Origin: Chloranthus sessilifolius | Lineage: Eukaryota > Streptophyta > Magnoliopsida > Chloranthales > Chloranthaceae | Direction: 5' to 3' | DNA: 64,000 bases | Assembly: GCA_021018995.1 (NCBI GenBank) | Contig: CM037588.1 | Span: forward strand, 145,285,725 to 145,349,724 | Shown: positions 11,418 to 22,878 of the stretch, one piece after another | How positions within the stretch are numbered: the first letter of the stretch is position 1 | Layout: each line of letters begins with the position of its first letter | The notes under the pieces: model-generated | Seen by the model: only the letters and a program-made list of their open reading frames with translations | Told to the model about the DNA's origin: nothing | The model's database searches: none | Program-made: the position numbers and the translations under genes

Positions 11418-14094
11418 TGTGACAGCCCGGATTTCGGCACCCCGAAACCCGTGCCATCAGCACGATCATCTTGACCGTGCCCCTTAACTATGCACGGAAC
11501 ACTGGTATATCAAGCATAAAAAGAAGTAAGAACAACTCGCGGAATTTAAATCTAATTAGAAATACTTTTCAAAAGACAGTTCTACCCTCATGCCCCTACA
11601 TGAAGGGAGAACCGATCCGAACCATCGATGATATAAATCATCACGTATGGTTCGCCCAAAGGAATAATCCAAACTCTATACATATACATGTTTTCACAAA
11701 ATAAAGGCTTGACATACCAAGCCGTACATAATCTCTACTCAAAACTCCTCAAAGTAGCACAATGAGTCCTCTAGAAGAAGTCCTCTGGAGGTGGCTCCAA
11801 CTCCTCCAGAAAGTCCGACTCACGGGATCAGTCCCTGAAACCTCGGCTGCTACTAATGGACTGCGACGATAGTCTATAGGGTGAGCTACATCCTAGCCCA
11901 ATAGGGAACAAACACACCGAACATATAAGTTATAACTCACATATATTCTATGACATACCATGCATGATGTAACTATGCATGTTGATAAAAACAAAGCTTA
12001 AAAGCATTCGTTATCGTTGATTTCTTATGTTTTCATTTACTCATGAAAAATGCTGAAAAGGCCTAAAGCAAAACTTAAACTTTCAACTTAAGTAATCCCA
12101 GCAATATAGCATCGAGCCCCATGAGCTACCCTTCATCGTCATCTATATAGATAGCTTTAATGTATTCCCGAATACCATATAGTACCCAAGCCCCTTTCCC
12201 CGGGATTGGTGGCGGTTTCACTTATCTCAATCAACACCCACAGGGTGTGCTTACTATATGTGATAAGCCTCCGCTGCCTACGGTTTCGCCAGATATCGAT
12301 CACGGATATCCTGCCGTGTCGGGCCGTGGATATCCCGCCACGTCGGTGGGGTAACCTAAGGAACCTCAAATAACAAAAATATCGGTGCCTTACATATAGT
12401 TATTCACCGTGTAAGTGTGCTATCTTATATCAGTTAGGCCCTATCAAACATGATTCAATCTGTGGATACATCCCTGGGATGTATCCATTAACTTGCATCA
12501 CACCTGATGCTCTTATCTCTTTACTTCTTCATCCCCTGGGGATGGCTCATTCGTTTACTCTTATGAATGTCACACACACACACTTTTCACAATTCTTTGA
12601 GCAGTAAAAATAATTGAATTGTAATTTATATCACTACATACATGCTCTTGTAAAATAAAGTACATGTTCAGGGTGTTCCCTACCTCAAGTCTTTACTTGT
12701 TCAATGCATCAAGGTCCCACGTGGCTCCTTGTGCACTAGCTTACACGTACCACCTATGTTACCACATAACAGGTGAAACACATCACAAAGGATGTAATAA
12801 AGGAGGTATAAGATCCTCCAAGAATCTTAAAGTCAAACCTAAAAGTCAACAAAATTTATCCCAGTCGATTAATCGAAATCCAGAATCGATTAATCGAACC
12901 TGGTTCGATTAATCGATTTCCAAAATCGATTAATCGAAGGTCAATATCGATTAATCGAAGTAATTTCGATTAATCGAAATTCTCCTTTTCGCAAAGTCCA
13001 TTCTCAGTTCGAACAGTCGAATTGTCATTCGATTAATCGAATCACTTTGATTAATCGAAATTCTTCTTTTCAGAAGTAAACTCACCGCTTGACGATTGAG
13101 TTTCCGTTCGATTAATCGAATCCAGTTTCGATTAATCGAAATTCTTCTTTCCGCAAAGTACACCTACTGTTCGAACAGTTGAGTTTTCATTCGATTAATC
13201 GAATCCAGTTTCGATTAATCGAATTTCTTCTTTTCGCAAGGTACACCTCTTGTTGAGCGATTAATTTCACGATCCCAAATCGACATCGAAAACTCAAATC
13301 GATTAATCGAAATCCCATTTCGATTAGTCGATTTTCCTAAATCATTTCCTCCAACCCTTGGGGTCCACGAGGTTCCCGATGATTAATCGATTCTCAAATC
13401 GATTAATCGAAATCAAATTCGATTAATCGAAATCCAATTCGATTAATCAAGTCGTGGTCTTCGACCTTTCAACTTCACAGCCAATTTCGATTAATGAAAC
13501 CCAATTCGATTAATCGAATTGTCGATTCAACCTTCATTTTATTCTTCCCAATCTTTTTCCCACACTTTTTCCTCTATTTCTCTAAGCCATTATCCTATGA
13601 TCTAACCACATTTAACCACAACTTAACCCCTATGATCTATGCATCTTATTTACAAAAATTTACCTTGGATAGATCTCAAGTTGATTTCTATCGATAGTTG
13701 GAAGGCTAGGGTTTCTAGCTTTGGCTCTAACGGATCCCTTGCGTCGAATCCGGCCTCCTTAATGCTTGACTCTTCTTCCAAACAGTTGCAATAACTCTTC
13801 TCTCACTCCTCTCTCTTTCTCTCTCTTCTTTACTTCTTTCAACCACAAAAACATGAAAGTTAGGGTTTTCACCCTTTTTATCTTATTTCTTTTCTCGGTG
13901 TGGAACACATACACACCCCTCGGTGTATGTTACTCTACACACCCTCTATCTCTCCACTCTTCTACACTGGTTCACACATCACATCCGCTCATCTCACTTT
14001 AAGTTCATCTTTGAACTATCTTATGGTCAAACCTAAGACCAATCGGGCACGGATCCCGAGGTCATAGTTTAACGTGATTTTTAGGGCTATTACA
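11418..14094 (-). repeat. Element B 5' LTR
   Basis: Partner of 1412-4011, with the same TG/CA ends and the same palindrome array (about 12864-13532). It should contain the element promoter. A purine-rich GAGAGAAAGAGAGAGG stretch (reverse strand near 13800-13830) resembles the region that follows the TATA box in the D/E LTRs, but I cannot place a clear TATA box here. Confidence 0.93.
12864..13532. repeat. TCGATTAATCGA palindrome array in B 5' LTR
   Basis: Over twenty copies of TCGATTAATCGA and variants. Most are shared in position with the 3' LTR array, and a few differ by small indels. Confidence 0.9.
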
Positions 14095-14099
14095 TTTTT
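14095..14099. repeat. Target-site duplication of element B (right copy)
   Basis: TTTTT directly after the LTR end ...GGGCTATTACA; pairs with 1407-1411. Confidence 0.75.
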
Positions 14100-15058
14100 G
14101 AAGAATATGTGTAAACCAAACTCAGTTGTATTGAAATTCTGTGTTGAGCTCTAAAAATTTGAATATGGTGTGTAAAATTAAATGGAGCAATATAGAGGTC
14201 TAAATGAAAGATTGATGCGTAATTGGTAGGTCGATGAGCTAATACCTAAATGGATTGGCAAATGAGGATGATCTAAGAATAACATGATCAATCACGCTAT
14301 GAAGGATTACCTTTTTAGTGTGAATAGGAACTAGTTCATTAAGGGATTTCAAGGACATGTAAAAGCGACCTCAGCTCCATTTTTGGGAATTCGTTTGATC
14401 GAAATTGAAGTCGTTCGATTGAATTTCTATAGGTTAAGGCCTAAAGTGTTTCCAGGAAATTGTTCGATCGATTTTAAAATCATTCAAACAAAATATTATG
14501 GCCAGTGGGAGTCCAAGCTATTGCCAGGAAGTCGTTTGATCGATTTTCAAATCATTCAAACGAAATGGATGGACCAGTAGAGTGAAAAATAGCCTAGAAG
14601 TGAGGTTCAACAAATTGTTTGATCGAAATTAGAAATCGATCGAACGAAATGTTAAGGACTACTTTAATTAATGAAATTCGTTCGATCAGAATTAGTATCT
14701 GATCGAACAAAATTTGGGGATTTCATTTAATGTGTAAAAATCGATCGAACGAATTTAAAATCGTTCGATCGATTTTGGAAACTATATATTGGCATGAGAT
14801 TTTTTTTTTTTGTCATTCATTCCACAACCAAGTTCTTTTTGTTTTATTTCCTCTTGGAGAAGTCTAGGGCTTGCAAGGGTCATCGGCTTTAGCAAATTCC
14901 GGCCATCTCCAAGCTCGGATTAGCACGTGAACAACTCCTCATAACGCGAAGAGGTAACCACTAACCTCTCTTAGGTCATTGGAATTTCAAATTTTGATTC
15001 ATACCCTAGTGTTAGAGAAATTTGGGCAAAACCCTTGCCCAAAATCCTTTGTAACCGT
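14100..15058 (+). promoter_or_regulatory. Element A pol-ORF2 spacer with motif array and TATA box
   Basis: Continuation of element A after the B insertion. From about 14385 to 14776 it contains about ten CGTTCGATCGATTTT-like motifs (variants CGTTTGATCGAAATT, ATCGATCGAACGAA), in both orientations. The same motif family fills part of A's own LTR (40063-40322). TATATATT (14783-14790) follows the last copy immediately, about 270 nt before the ORF2 start. A possible 5' splice site (GAAGAG/GTAACC, near 14951) lies in the leader. No ORF of note is present. Confidence 0.65.
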
Positions 15059-15621
15059 ATGAAAATTACAATGCCACCTAAAACTCGCCAAGCCACCGCA
15101 AGTGCTGCACCAAAGAAACCCACTACAGGTTCCTCTTCACAACCACCATCGAAGAAACCACCGACGGGTTCTTCGTCTGCACCACCTACACAGTCACCGC
15201 CCCCATCACCTCCACATGAATGACCCAACGAATGGTGGGCTGATAAGGACTTTGAGCCTGAATGGATCATAGATCCTAAAATTTTCGCCAAGCGAGACGA
15301 AACACATTGGGCGTTCAACTATATTTCCACGGCAGGTTTGACCGGGATACTCCGCCCGTGTAAGGATAGTTTTTACCCCCGAATAGTGAGACTATTCTAT
15401 CAGAACATGGAATTGGTCACAGACCTGACCATCCTGAGAACCAAAATAGAAATTGAACCTATGTGAAGTTGATTAAGAAGCCACCAGTCAAAGACCCACC
15501 ACAGCCGAAACCACAAACTCAAGACCAGCCACCACCTGATGCTCCTATCCCTGATGAGCCAACTGCTACCTTTCCACTTCAGCAGTGTGCCAGGCACCGT
15601 CTACAGACGCAAGCACCACCC
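15059..15621 (+). pseudogene. Element A accessory ORF2, 5' part (split by element C)
   Basis: Homologue of the ORF2 genes of B and D. It starts at ATG 15059 (an in-frame ATG at 15071 gives MPPKTR as in B), with a Pro/Ser/Thr-rich N-terminus. A TGA at about 15221 comes just before the conserved PNEWW block, followed by FYPRIVRLFYQNM at about 15375-15410. Relative to B and D the middle of the domain is missing: the frame jumps from TKIE to a Pro/Gln-rich segment near 15463. The gene is then cut by the LTR of element C at 15622 and resumes at 38525. Confidence 0.75.
15617..15621. repeat. Target-site duplication of element C (left copy)
   Basis: CACCC before TGTAGACACCC; repeated at 38520-38524 after the 3' LTR. 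Confidence 0.8.
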
Positions 15622-16005
15622 TGTAGACACCCAAATTTGGCCCAAGGCCCGATCGAAACACCTTTTGAGAGAGGTGCAATTCTAAGCTTTTGATGGCATA
15701 TATGGAACCCTTAGGAATCACCCCAGACCCTTAGAAATCACCTTAGATCCCTTAGGAACCTACCTCGAACCTTTAGAACCCATTCCGAACCCTAAACCTA
15801 ACCTTCCCAGGCAATGGATGAAGAATGGTGCACCAGGACTGGCTGAGGTCTTATACTAATATCAAATCATATACCACCAGAGAGAGGGCTTCTCCAGCTT
15901 TCCAATGAGCTAAGAATCACCCCAATCAGAGGTGTACATCGAAAGATATGGCAATCCGAATCCCAGGGGCATAACTATAAATTCACTTAGGCCCCCCTAG
16001 GGATT

Positions 16006-16209
16006 TGGCGCAACTAATAGTTGCGCCAGGCATAATTTTGCCTAGCACAACTATTAGTTACGCCATGCCAATTTCCCAGGATTTTAGCCTGGCACAACTA
16101 ATAGTTATGCCAGGTTTAACAGTGGGCCCCACCATCGTGAGCTCATTTCCAGGCACGGCTCTTCACTGTTTTACTGTACATTTGCCTGGCGCAACTATTA
16201 GTTGCGCCA
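16006..16209. repeat. 11-bp-arm inverted repeats in C 5' LTR
   Basis: Four copies of a 23-bp site: arm TGGCGCAACTA, one central A or T, and the exact complementary arm TAGTTGCGCCA. Copies at 16006-16028 and 16187-16209 are perfect. Copies near 16042 and 16091 carry G-to-A or C-to-T changes at the CG. They lie about 290-495 bp upstream of the LTR TATA box. Confidence 0.92.
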
Positions 16210-16500
16210 GGCATATGAACAGTAACCGTTGGGTTTTGCCTCGAAGTTCGAGATTTGGGTTTGACTTGTTGACCATCTTAATCTTTGGGGTGTGTTTTGA
16301 TAGTTCTGTTGCACCCTCCGCACCCATTCCTTACCTATTTACAACCCTCCAAGTGGCTTAAAGCCTCACCCCATCATCCACCATTAGAACCACCTTCACA
16401 CGTTTCCAAGCTCTCAAAATCTTAGGAAACCTTAGCTTTGAGATTACCTAATTGCTAACCCCAATTAGCATTTAAGTAGCCTCCTAATCCACCCTTTTCC

Positions 16501-16508
16501 TATAAATA
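16501..16508 (+). promoter_or_regulatory. TATA box of element C LTR promoter
   Basis: TATAAATA after a pyrimidine-rich stretch (CCACCCTTTTCC) and before GAGCCCCCC. It is conserved at 37787-37794 in the 3' LTR. Transcription would start about 30 bp downstream. Confidence 0.7.
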
Positions 16509-17292
16509 GAGCCCCCCTCCCCTTGGTTTAAGGGTTGAGAATTTTACTTAAGAGAGATAAAGCTCTAAGTGAGAAGTTCTTCCTCCCTTTGGTGCACTAT
16601 TTTCCCTCAAAATTCTAGAATTCCAAAACCTCTTCCAAGCTTGTTCTTACTTCAAAAACACATAGCCTAGGTGTGTGTGATCCCCTAGCCTCCCTTCCGC
16701 CTCCTGTAGCTAGTAAGCCTTAGTAGTTAGAACTCGTTTTTCTACCATCCAAGCCTTCAAAAGCTCCTCTAAGCAAGCCACGCAAGGCTCTCCTACTGTG
16801 CTACAAGGGCCCGAGGGCTCCGGCTCTCTCCTTTCCTCTCCTATCACTTTTTGGCATTCCTCTACCCTCTCATTTGGGCCATTACACCGTCGAATTTTAG
16901 GTAGGAACGGAGGGACACAAATAGCATTGGAGGCCCATTTGGGCAAGAGGGAACCATTTCCTTTTCTCTTAATCTATTTTATTTTTAGCTATTAGTAGAG
17001 ACCGCGGTAAGCGGGTTGATCGTGTGCCTAACACCTTCCCGATCGATAACCGATGCCCCTACCCAAGAGCCTTTGAACACCGAAAGCTCCGGGTGGCAAC
17101 TCTATTTTTTTCGTTAGGGAGCGCATTGTCGCGACGGGATCATCAAAAATCCCACGGTTGCACAGATGTAGAGCTTCCCCTTGAACTTGGCCTTATTTTT
17201 TTATATTTTTACTAACATGTTATTGCTGTTTTTTTAGTGTATTTTTGCTTTTTTACTCACCCCACCGATTAAGTCGTTTTACTTACCCCTAC

Positions 17293-17480
17293 TTTTCCGT
17301 CATTTACGAGCCTTAGTCGATTGGCGGGCCTACATGCGCATTGTCTTTTAAAATTTTTTATTTTTCCGTCATTTTTGTGTCTTAGCCGATTGGCGGGCCT
17401 ACTTGTGCATTGTTTTTCAATTTCTTTAATTTTCCGTCATTTAAAGTGCCTTAGCCGATTGGCGGGCCTACTTATACACT
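17293..17480 (+). repeat. Tandem repeat, about 69 bp x 3
   Basis: Three units each start TTTCCGTCATTT and contain CCTTAGCCGATTGGCGGGCC at a spacing of 69 and 68 bp. They lie in the element C leader. Confidence 0.85.
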
Positions 17481-17984
17481 CATAATCCACCAGTGGACGC
17501 CGGCCCGTAGTGGCGGCACGGAATAATCACCCTCGGTCTTTGAACTAAAGAAAACTTCCAAAAAAAAGAAAAGCTTTGAAAAAAATTAAAATTGAACCAA
17601 GTTAGGGAGCTTAATTAATTTATTTTACGGGATAGATTTTAAAAGGGGTTGGATTAGGCAAACATATAAACACCCGAGTCTTAGTATGGCGGCAGCCCCT
17701 AGTGGTGATGATCCAGAAAAGTCCTAGCCTACCTAGTATTTGAGAAGGCGCTTGCGCCGGAGGTATATCGGGTGGGTTCCCATTTCGAAGCTTAAAACCC
17801 TTGGGGAGTGCGCTAGTGAGTTATACCAGACTCAAGCCAGTTAGGTGCGATAAGGAGCGGATCGAACACTAAAAAATAGCTCAGTTCCCGGAAGCCTAGC
17901 TTCCACAAAAACCAAAAAAAGAGACTCATTTCGGGTGTTGGTGGCTGCTGTCAAACAATCTGAAAGCTCTATTTTTGGCTGGTG

Positions 17985-18150
17985 CATGTATTAGTTGCGC
18001 CAGCACAAAAAGCTGGCATTTATAATTGGCGCAACTAATAGTTGCGCCAGCTTTAAACTCTAGACTTTTACCTTGGCGCAATTAATAGTTGCGCTAGTGT
18101 AAAAAGGGTCCCCTGCAACCTGGGCGCATGTATTAGTTGTGCCAGGTCTG
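17985..18150. repeat. Inverted-repeat motif group upstream of C gag
   Basis: Four copies of the TGGCGCAACTA/TAGTTGCGCCA site. The copy at 18027-18049 is perfect; those near 17985, 18074 and 18123 are degenerate. It lies about 0.5 kb before gag and outside the LTR. Confidence 0.88.
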
Positions 18151-18637
18151 TCTGCACAGCTCCAACCCGAATCCTTGGCCTTCTTCACCTCCTGAGCTCC
18201 CCCATCAGTGTGCTTAGTGCCTTGTTTATGCCCCGCCATCTCCGACACCCAATACGCCCCAGCTGGTCTAAAGAAGGTAACTTCTTTTTGGCTCATTTCG
18301 AGGGATCGGGTTGTTTGCCTTATTTTTTGTGCCTTCAATAGATCGAAGGTTCTCCTTCGATTCTTCCGAAGTGCATCGGGATCGTCGCTGCGGGTCTTGA
18401 ACCAAGGTACGAGGGCTACCCGAAAAGGGAATACCAAGGCCTCAAAACCTTTGCTTTTCATAAACTCTTTCCAAAAACTTCAATTCAAAAAATATATATA
18501 ATCAAAAACCTAAAAAAGATATAGTCTGTGGTGCCGGCACAACGGCATCATCGTGCCCTCCGTCATCCCGTAGGGGAAGAAGGAGGAAGGTTTTTGGGCC
18601 TTATCCAAGGCATCCTTACCCAACCCACTCCTGTAGA

Positions 18638-20160
18638 ATGTCATGGGTAGTGGACCCGGCTTACGCCGATCCCGACTCATCCCCACCACACTCTTCCACC
18701 CACTCCTATTCGGGAGAAGTCTTTTCCACCATCCCCCTCACTCAATCTCCCTTTACCGTTACCGGCCCATTTGGCGCCCCCATCTTCCCAACCACTACCC
18801 CCCAAAATATCCAAAATCCAACCCCCCATTCCCCATCTTTTGCCCAACCCATGTCCATGCCCAATCCAACACATTTCCCATCCACATCCATACAAAATCC
18901 AAACCCATTTTCTCAATCCACATCCATGCCCCAATTCCCATCATCCCCCTATAGGCCCGATCCACCCACGTTCACATACACCACCTCCACCTTATCTAAT
19001 CCCTCACAGATCCCCCCATCTACTCGGGTCATGCCCATTTTTACTGGGACCATGCCTGATTTTTTCTAAACATCCACACCCCACCAACCATCACCCTTAA
19101 ACATCCCTAATCCTTCCTCATCCTTTACCCCACCTCAACTCTCCAATCCACTCAATTCCTTTAATCCATCATCTACCATGGCCATACCCAATTTTCCCTC
19201 TACATCCACCCCATCTATACCCAATCATCCATTAAACCCACCATCCACATCTGATCCCCCTTCCATGGCCATGATGGAGGAAATGTTCCAAGCCTACTCC
19301 TCATGGAAGGCTTCCCAAGTCACCTCTCCTCCACACCCCACATCCATGAACCCCTCCCATACTCTAGCCAATCTTCATGCCTCACTCCCCCATGACCCCC
19401 ATCAACCTCCCATAATCCACACCATCCAATACCCCACCACCCATGATGTCCAAGGCCTAATGGCCCAATACCCCATCACCCACACTCATCAAGGCCCATT
19501 GGCCTAAAACCCCATTACCCAGGGCCCATTGGGCCAAACCCATCAAATCTAGACCCATCAAGGCCCATTGGGTCAGACCCACCAAGGGCCTGTGGCCTAG
19601 ACCCACCAAAGGCCCATGGCTCAGATCCAACAAGGCCCCATTGGGCCAGACCCACCAAGGACCCATGGCCCAGACCCATCAAGGACCATTAGGCCAGACC
19701 CATCAAGGGCCCATGGCCCAGACCGATCAAGGTCCATTGGGCCAGACCCATGGCCCAGACCGATCAAGGCCCATTGGGCCAGACCCACCAAGGGCCCATG
19801 GCCCAAACCTACCCAGGCCCATTGGCCCAAGCATACCCAGGGCCCATGGCCCAAACCTACCAAGGGTCCATGACCCAAACCCATCAGTGGCCCATGACCC
19901 GAAATGATCAAGGGTTCATGGCCCAAACCCAAACCCCACACCCATACCTTCCACAATACCCCAAACTCTTAACCCAACCTCCACACCCGAGCCAAACCCA
20001 ATTTTCTCATGGCCCAACACCCCAAGGCCATTTCCAAACCTTCCCCCATACCCAATGGCCCCATCAGGCCTCACCTCAAAACCAAATCCCCATCACCCAA
20101 CAGACCTTTCCTCACTCCCAATGGGCTCACCCAACCCCCACTCATATCATTCCCATCTAG
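18638..20160 (+). pseudogene. Element C gag N-terminal region, Pro/Gln-rich with minisatellite
   Basis: Reading starts with an ATG at 18638 (MSWVVDPAYADPDS). It runs through a very Pro-, Ser-, Thr- and His-rich stretch with stops at about 19067 and 19505 and a frame change, ending in the degenerate minisatellite at 19485-19930. Composition is strongly C-rich on the + strand. No folded domain is visible. It probably represents the low-complexity N-terminal extension of a Tat-type Gag, but this is inferred from its position. Confidence 0.6.
19485..19930 (+). repeat. GPMAQTHQ-coding minisatellite in gag
   Basis: About a dozen imperfect units of roughly 30-36 bp built on CCCATGGCCCAGACC and CATCAAGGCCCATTGGGCC. 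In the + frame they encode GPLGQTHQGPMAQ-like octads. The opposite strand reads as GPLVGLGH-like shadows. CCATGG and GGCCCATTGGGCC give it internal symmetry. Confidence 0.88.
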
Positions 20161-20405
20161 CCCATGCAACAACAATAGGAGAATCCGCCCTCGCTACGCA
20201 TTATGCCGACTAGCAGTATGAAGAGGACGTGATTAGAAATAGCGGGGCTTATGTTGGGGCATTGACCAGCCTTCACCCTCCTCCCATAATTGCCCATCCC
20301 TTGATAGCCCAGAGCGAAGTCCAACCTACTACGAGACGGCACTCAGATCAAAGGAGTCGAATAGCGAAGAGCGATTAGACAAAATATAGAAGCATAATAA
20401 AATGG

Positions 20406-21801
20406 GTGGTCGAGATCCACGCCACAGTTCACGGACCTATGCCTATTCATTTGAGGTCTCCTTGCCCCAAATTCAAAATGCCCTTTCGACAATATAATGG
20501 CACTAATCAAGTCCTATTGTGGGGACATGTGCCAGTACGGGGAGGACGAAAGACTACTAATAAAAGTTTTTCAGAAAAGTTTGACTGGGCCGGCTTTGAG
20601 ATGGTTCACCTCCTTAAAACCATCTATGATGAAAGCATGGAGGGACTTAACGCACCTCTTTCAAGAACAGTATGTCTACAACATAGACATTGAGCCGCGT
20701 AAGTCCGACTTGGCCCGTTTAAAGCAGAACCAGAACGAGACCTTCAACGACTACTTGGGGCGATGGAGAGCGCTGACAGCTTAGATCAGGAATAGAATAC
20801 CTGACGAGGAACAGATAGACATGATTTTGAAGAGCACTCTGCTAGGGATTTCGGACTTCTTAGTATACCAGCAACAGTCTAGCTTTGCTGATATGGTAAG
20901 AAATGCTAACCGATGTGAGGATGCCATCAGGGAGGGGCGTCTAAATGAGAACATACCGAGCGGATCCAGTGGGGTTAGAAGATTTTTTGAGCAGAGGAAC
21001 GAGAAGAGAACAGGGGGTGAAGTCCAGAACATAGCTAACACCAGGCCCAATAATAATACTGCTCCGTTCCAATTTCAGGCAGCCCCACTAGCACTAGTTA
21101 GGCCTGAGCAGATGCAAAGAGTGGGAAATGGCCAGGGAATGCAAATGACCTCGAAGCAGAGGAGAGCTCGCTACGATTGAGTTTTTACACCTTTGGGGCA
21201 ATCCTTGAGTGTACTGTTGCCCCTGTTGGTGGAAAAGGGATTAGTTGCTATTCGTCAACCACAACCCCCTCCTCACCCCATCCTGAAGAACTATGACCCG
21301 AATATCCACTACAATTTTCATCAGGGTTTGGGTCACCCTACTGATCGCTGCTTCCCCTTGAAGCACGCGATTTAAGATTTGATCGATGCTGGGAAAATCA
21401 TTCCCCCTGCACCCTCTCAACATGCTAATATTCATCAAGTACCACTATCCCCACATCCCATCGGAGGAGCAGGTCCCAGACCCACCATCAGGATGATAGA
21501 AGATGAGGAGTTTGAATTTGACCCGTCCGATTATATCAGTGATCGGGAGAGTTATGTAGCACCACTATTAAGAAACATTGAAGAAAGGAATGTCGGGGTT
21601 GTTGAGCCCCTGAACTTGTCAGATTATTTCCCCAACCCGACTCAGCAATTTGAACCATTAGATCTCAGGGCATACTTTCCATCCACTACACCCGTTAATT
21701 ATGTAAATATTAATGCATACCAACCGTACACCACAACCCTCGTAAATTACCCGATGAGCCAACAAGCCTCCACTCCTATACCCACACCCACCAATTACTA
21801 A
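20406..21801 (+). pseudogene. Element C gag core and zinc-knuckle remnant
   Basis: The capsid-like core reads from FKMPFRQYNGTN (about 20480, shifted frame) into a frame that is continuous from 20497 except for stops at about 20782, 21178 and 21373. Gag features: PALRWFTSLKP, AWRDLTHLFQEQY, LARLKQNQNETFNDYL, and SSFADMVRNANRCEDA. Near 21290-21375 a GLGHPTDRCFPLKHAI string matches the GH-x-T-x2-C-x2-L end of the Tat-type knuckle, with the first Cys replaced by Tyr. Gag packages the RNA. This copy needs stop suppression at three sites. Confidence 0.78.
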
Positions 21802-22377
21802 TGGCCGGCGCCCGCCCCATTCCAACTACTGCCATATACCACAACCCCCATCGATTACCCTTCAAGCCACCAGGCCCCCAATCCAATACTCACACCCATC
21901 AGTTATCAAAGGTCAGCACTCACTCCATCACCCCCAGTTCAGACACTGGCAAATTCCACCACCCCAGTCAATTAACTAATGGCCCATCAGACCCCCCATC
22001 TGCTGCCAGCACCCACCGGCTATCAATAGCCTACTTTTACCTCTTTTCCTCCGGTGCCACCACACTCAAGCTTCACAACCCCCATTTGGCCTAATCTTTC
22101 CACCCAACCCACTACCACCGAGGTGAATCAAGTATTGCCCCCACCTCCTGAGCCGACAGTACAAGTGCCTTAAGTACCAGCAGTCATACCTTTCCAGCTC
22201 TCGGGATCAGCCTATGATCCTCATCAGGTCCCACTAAGCTACGAACAAACAGATGCCAATGTTGGCAGCAGCAACAGAGAAGGGGCCATAGATTTTACCA
22301 GGTCGGAGAGAATATCGAAGCAACTAGAAACACCAGCAGCAGCACAGGCCCAACCCGAAGGAAAGAAGGATAGCGCG

Positions 22378-22875
22378 GTGAACCCCTTCGAGAAGATGAG
22401 TCGAGAACATATACTGGAGACTCAGCTGAGAAGGATGCCTGCCCATATCACTGTATGGGACCTATTGATGACATCTCCACTCCATTTCCAAGCATTAATG
22501 AGGGAGTTAAAGAATGCGCATGTATCGCTCCAGGTCAGCCCAAATGAAGTTGGGCAGATAATTGGGCAAGTGATGGCTCTGAATGCCATTTCATTTTCTG
22601 ATGCTGATTTGCCGGAGGAAGGGTGTAGCCACTCCAAGTTGTTAAATATAATTGTTGAGTATGGAAACATGGTCATTCCCCTAGTTTTAATTGATAACGG
22701 GTCTGCATTGAATATATGCCCGTTAAGAACCGCCACCAAGATCGGGGTTGATCCGTGCATGTTAAGGCCCACCAGAACTAGCGCTAGAGGGTTTGACAAT
22801 ACTAGGAGAAAAATAATGGGAGAAGTTGATCTTGAGCTGTTGATAGGGCCAATGACCTTCTTCATCTTGTTTTAA
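22378..22875 (+). CDS. Element C retropepsin-like protease region
   Basis: Open for 165 codons (first ATG not expected to be used; it is part of the polyprotein). The active-site motif LIDNGSALNICPL lies at about 22690-22728, with D-N-G-S in place of D-T/S-G, as is usual in Tat elements. It is preceded by a helical region (WDLLMTSPLHFQALMREL). The frame ends with TAA at 22873-22875, just before the next open block at 22879, so one stop separates it from the G-patch region in the same frame. Confidence 0.8.
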   Translation: MNPFEKMSREHILETQLRRMPAHITVWDLLMTSPLHFQALMRELKNAHVSLQVSPNEVGQIIGQVMALNAISFSDADLPEEGCSHSKLLNIIVEYGNMVIPLVLIDNGSALNICPLRTATKIGVDPCMLRPTRTSARGFDNTRRKIMGEVDLELLIGPMTFFILF

Positions 22876-22878
22876 GTC

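Larger units (their letters stand above)
1412..14094 (-). mobile_element. Element B: complete Tekay-like LTR retrotransposon, antisense in A
   Basis: A 12.7-kb element bounded by two direct LTRs (1412-4011 and 11418-14094) and flanked by TTTTT duplications. All signals read on the - strand: primer-binding site next to the upper LTR, gag, pol, then accessory ORF2, then a polypurine tract next to the lower LTR. The LTRs are clearly homologous end to end but differ by many substitutions and small indels (2600 versus 2677 bp), and gag and pol have several frame breaks. The copy is therefore not recent. The integrase tail and long LTRs suggest the Tekay/Del clade of chromoviruses. Confidence 0.93.
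15622..17164 (+). repeat. Element C 5' LTR
   Basis: Begins TGTAGACACCCAAATTTGG and ends ...CCCACGGTTGCACA. It aligns with 36897-38519, with scattered substitutions. It lacks a roughly 70-bp block present in the 3' LTR at about 38361-38431. It holds four copies of the TGGCGCAACTA inverted-repeat motif at 16006-16209 and a TATA box at 16501. Confidence 0.92.
17165..18637 (+). other. Element C leader (untranslated)
   Basis: Region between the 5' LTR and gag. No convincing primer-binding site starting TGG follows the LTR, so the priming tRNA is unclear. It holds the 68-69 bp tandem repeat (17293-17480) and a second group of inverted-repeat motifs (17985-18150). ORFs on either strand here (for example 18060-18501) show no recognisable domain. 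Confidence 0.6.

Noticed and set aside
18060..18501. Overlapping ORFs on both strands in the C leader (133 and 97 codons)
   Set aside because: No domain or start context, and the region contains inverted-repeat motifs; treated as leader.
18677..19956. Open frames on the - strand rich in Gly, Trp and Leu (18677-18934, 19457-19666, 19621-19956)
   Set aside because: They mirror the C-rich, Pro/Gln-coding + strand minisatellite and have no domain.
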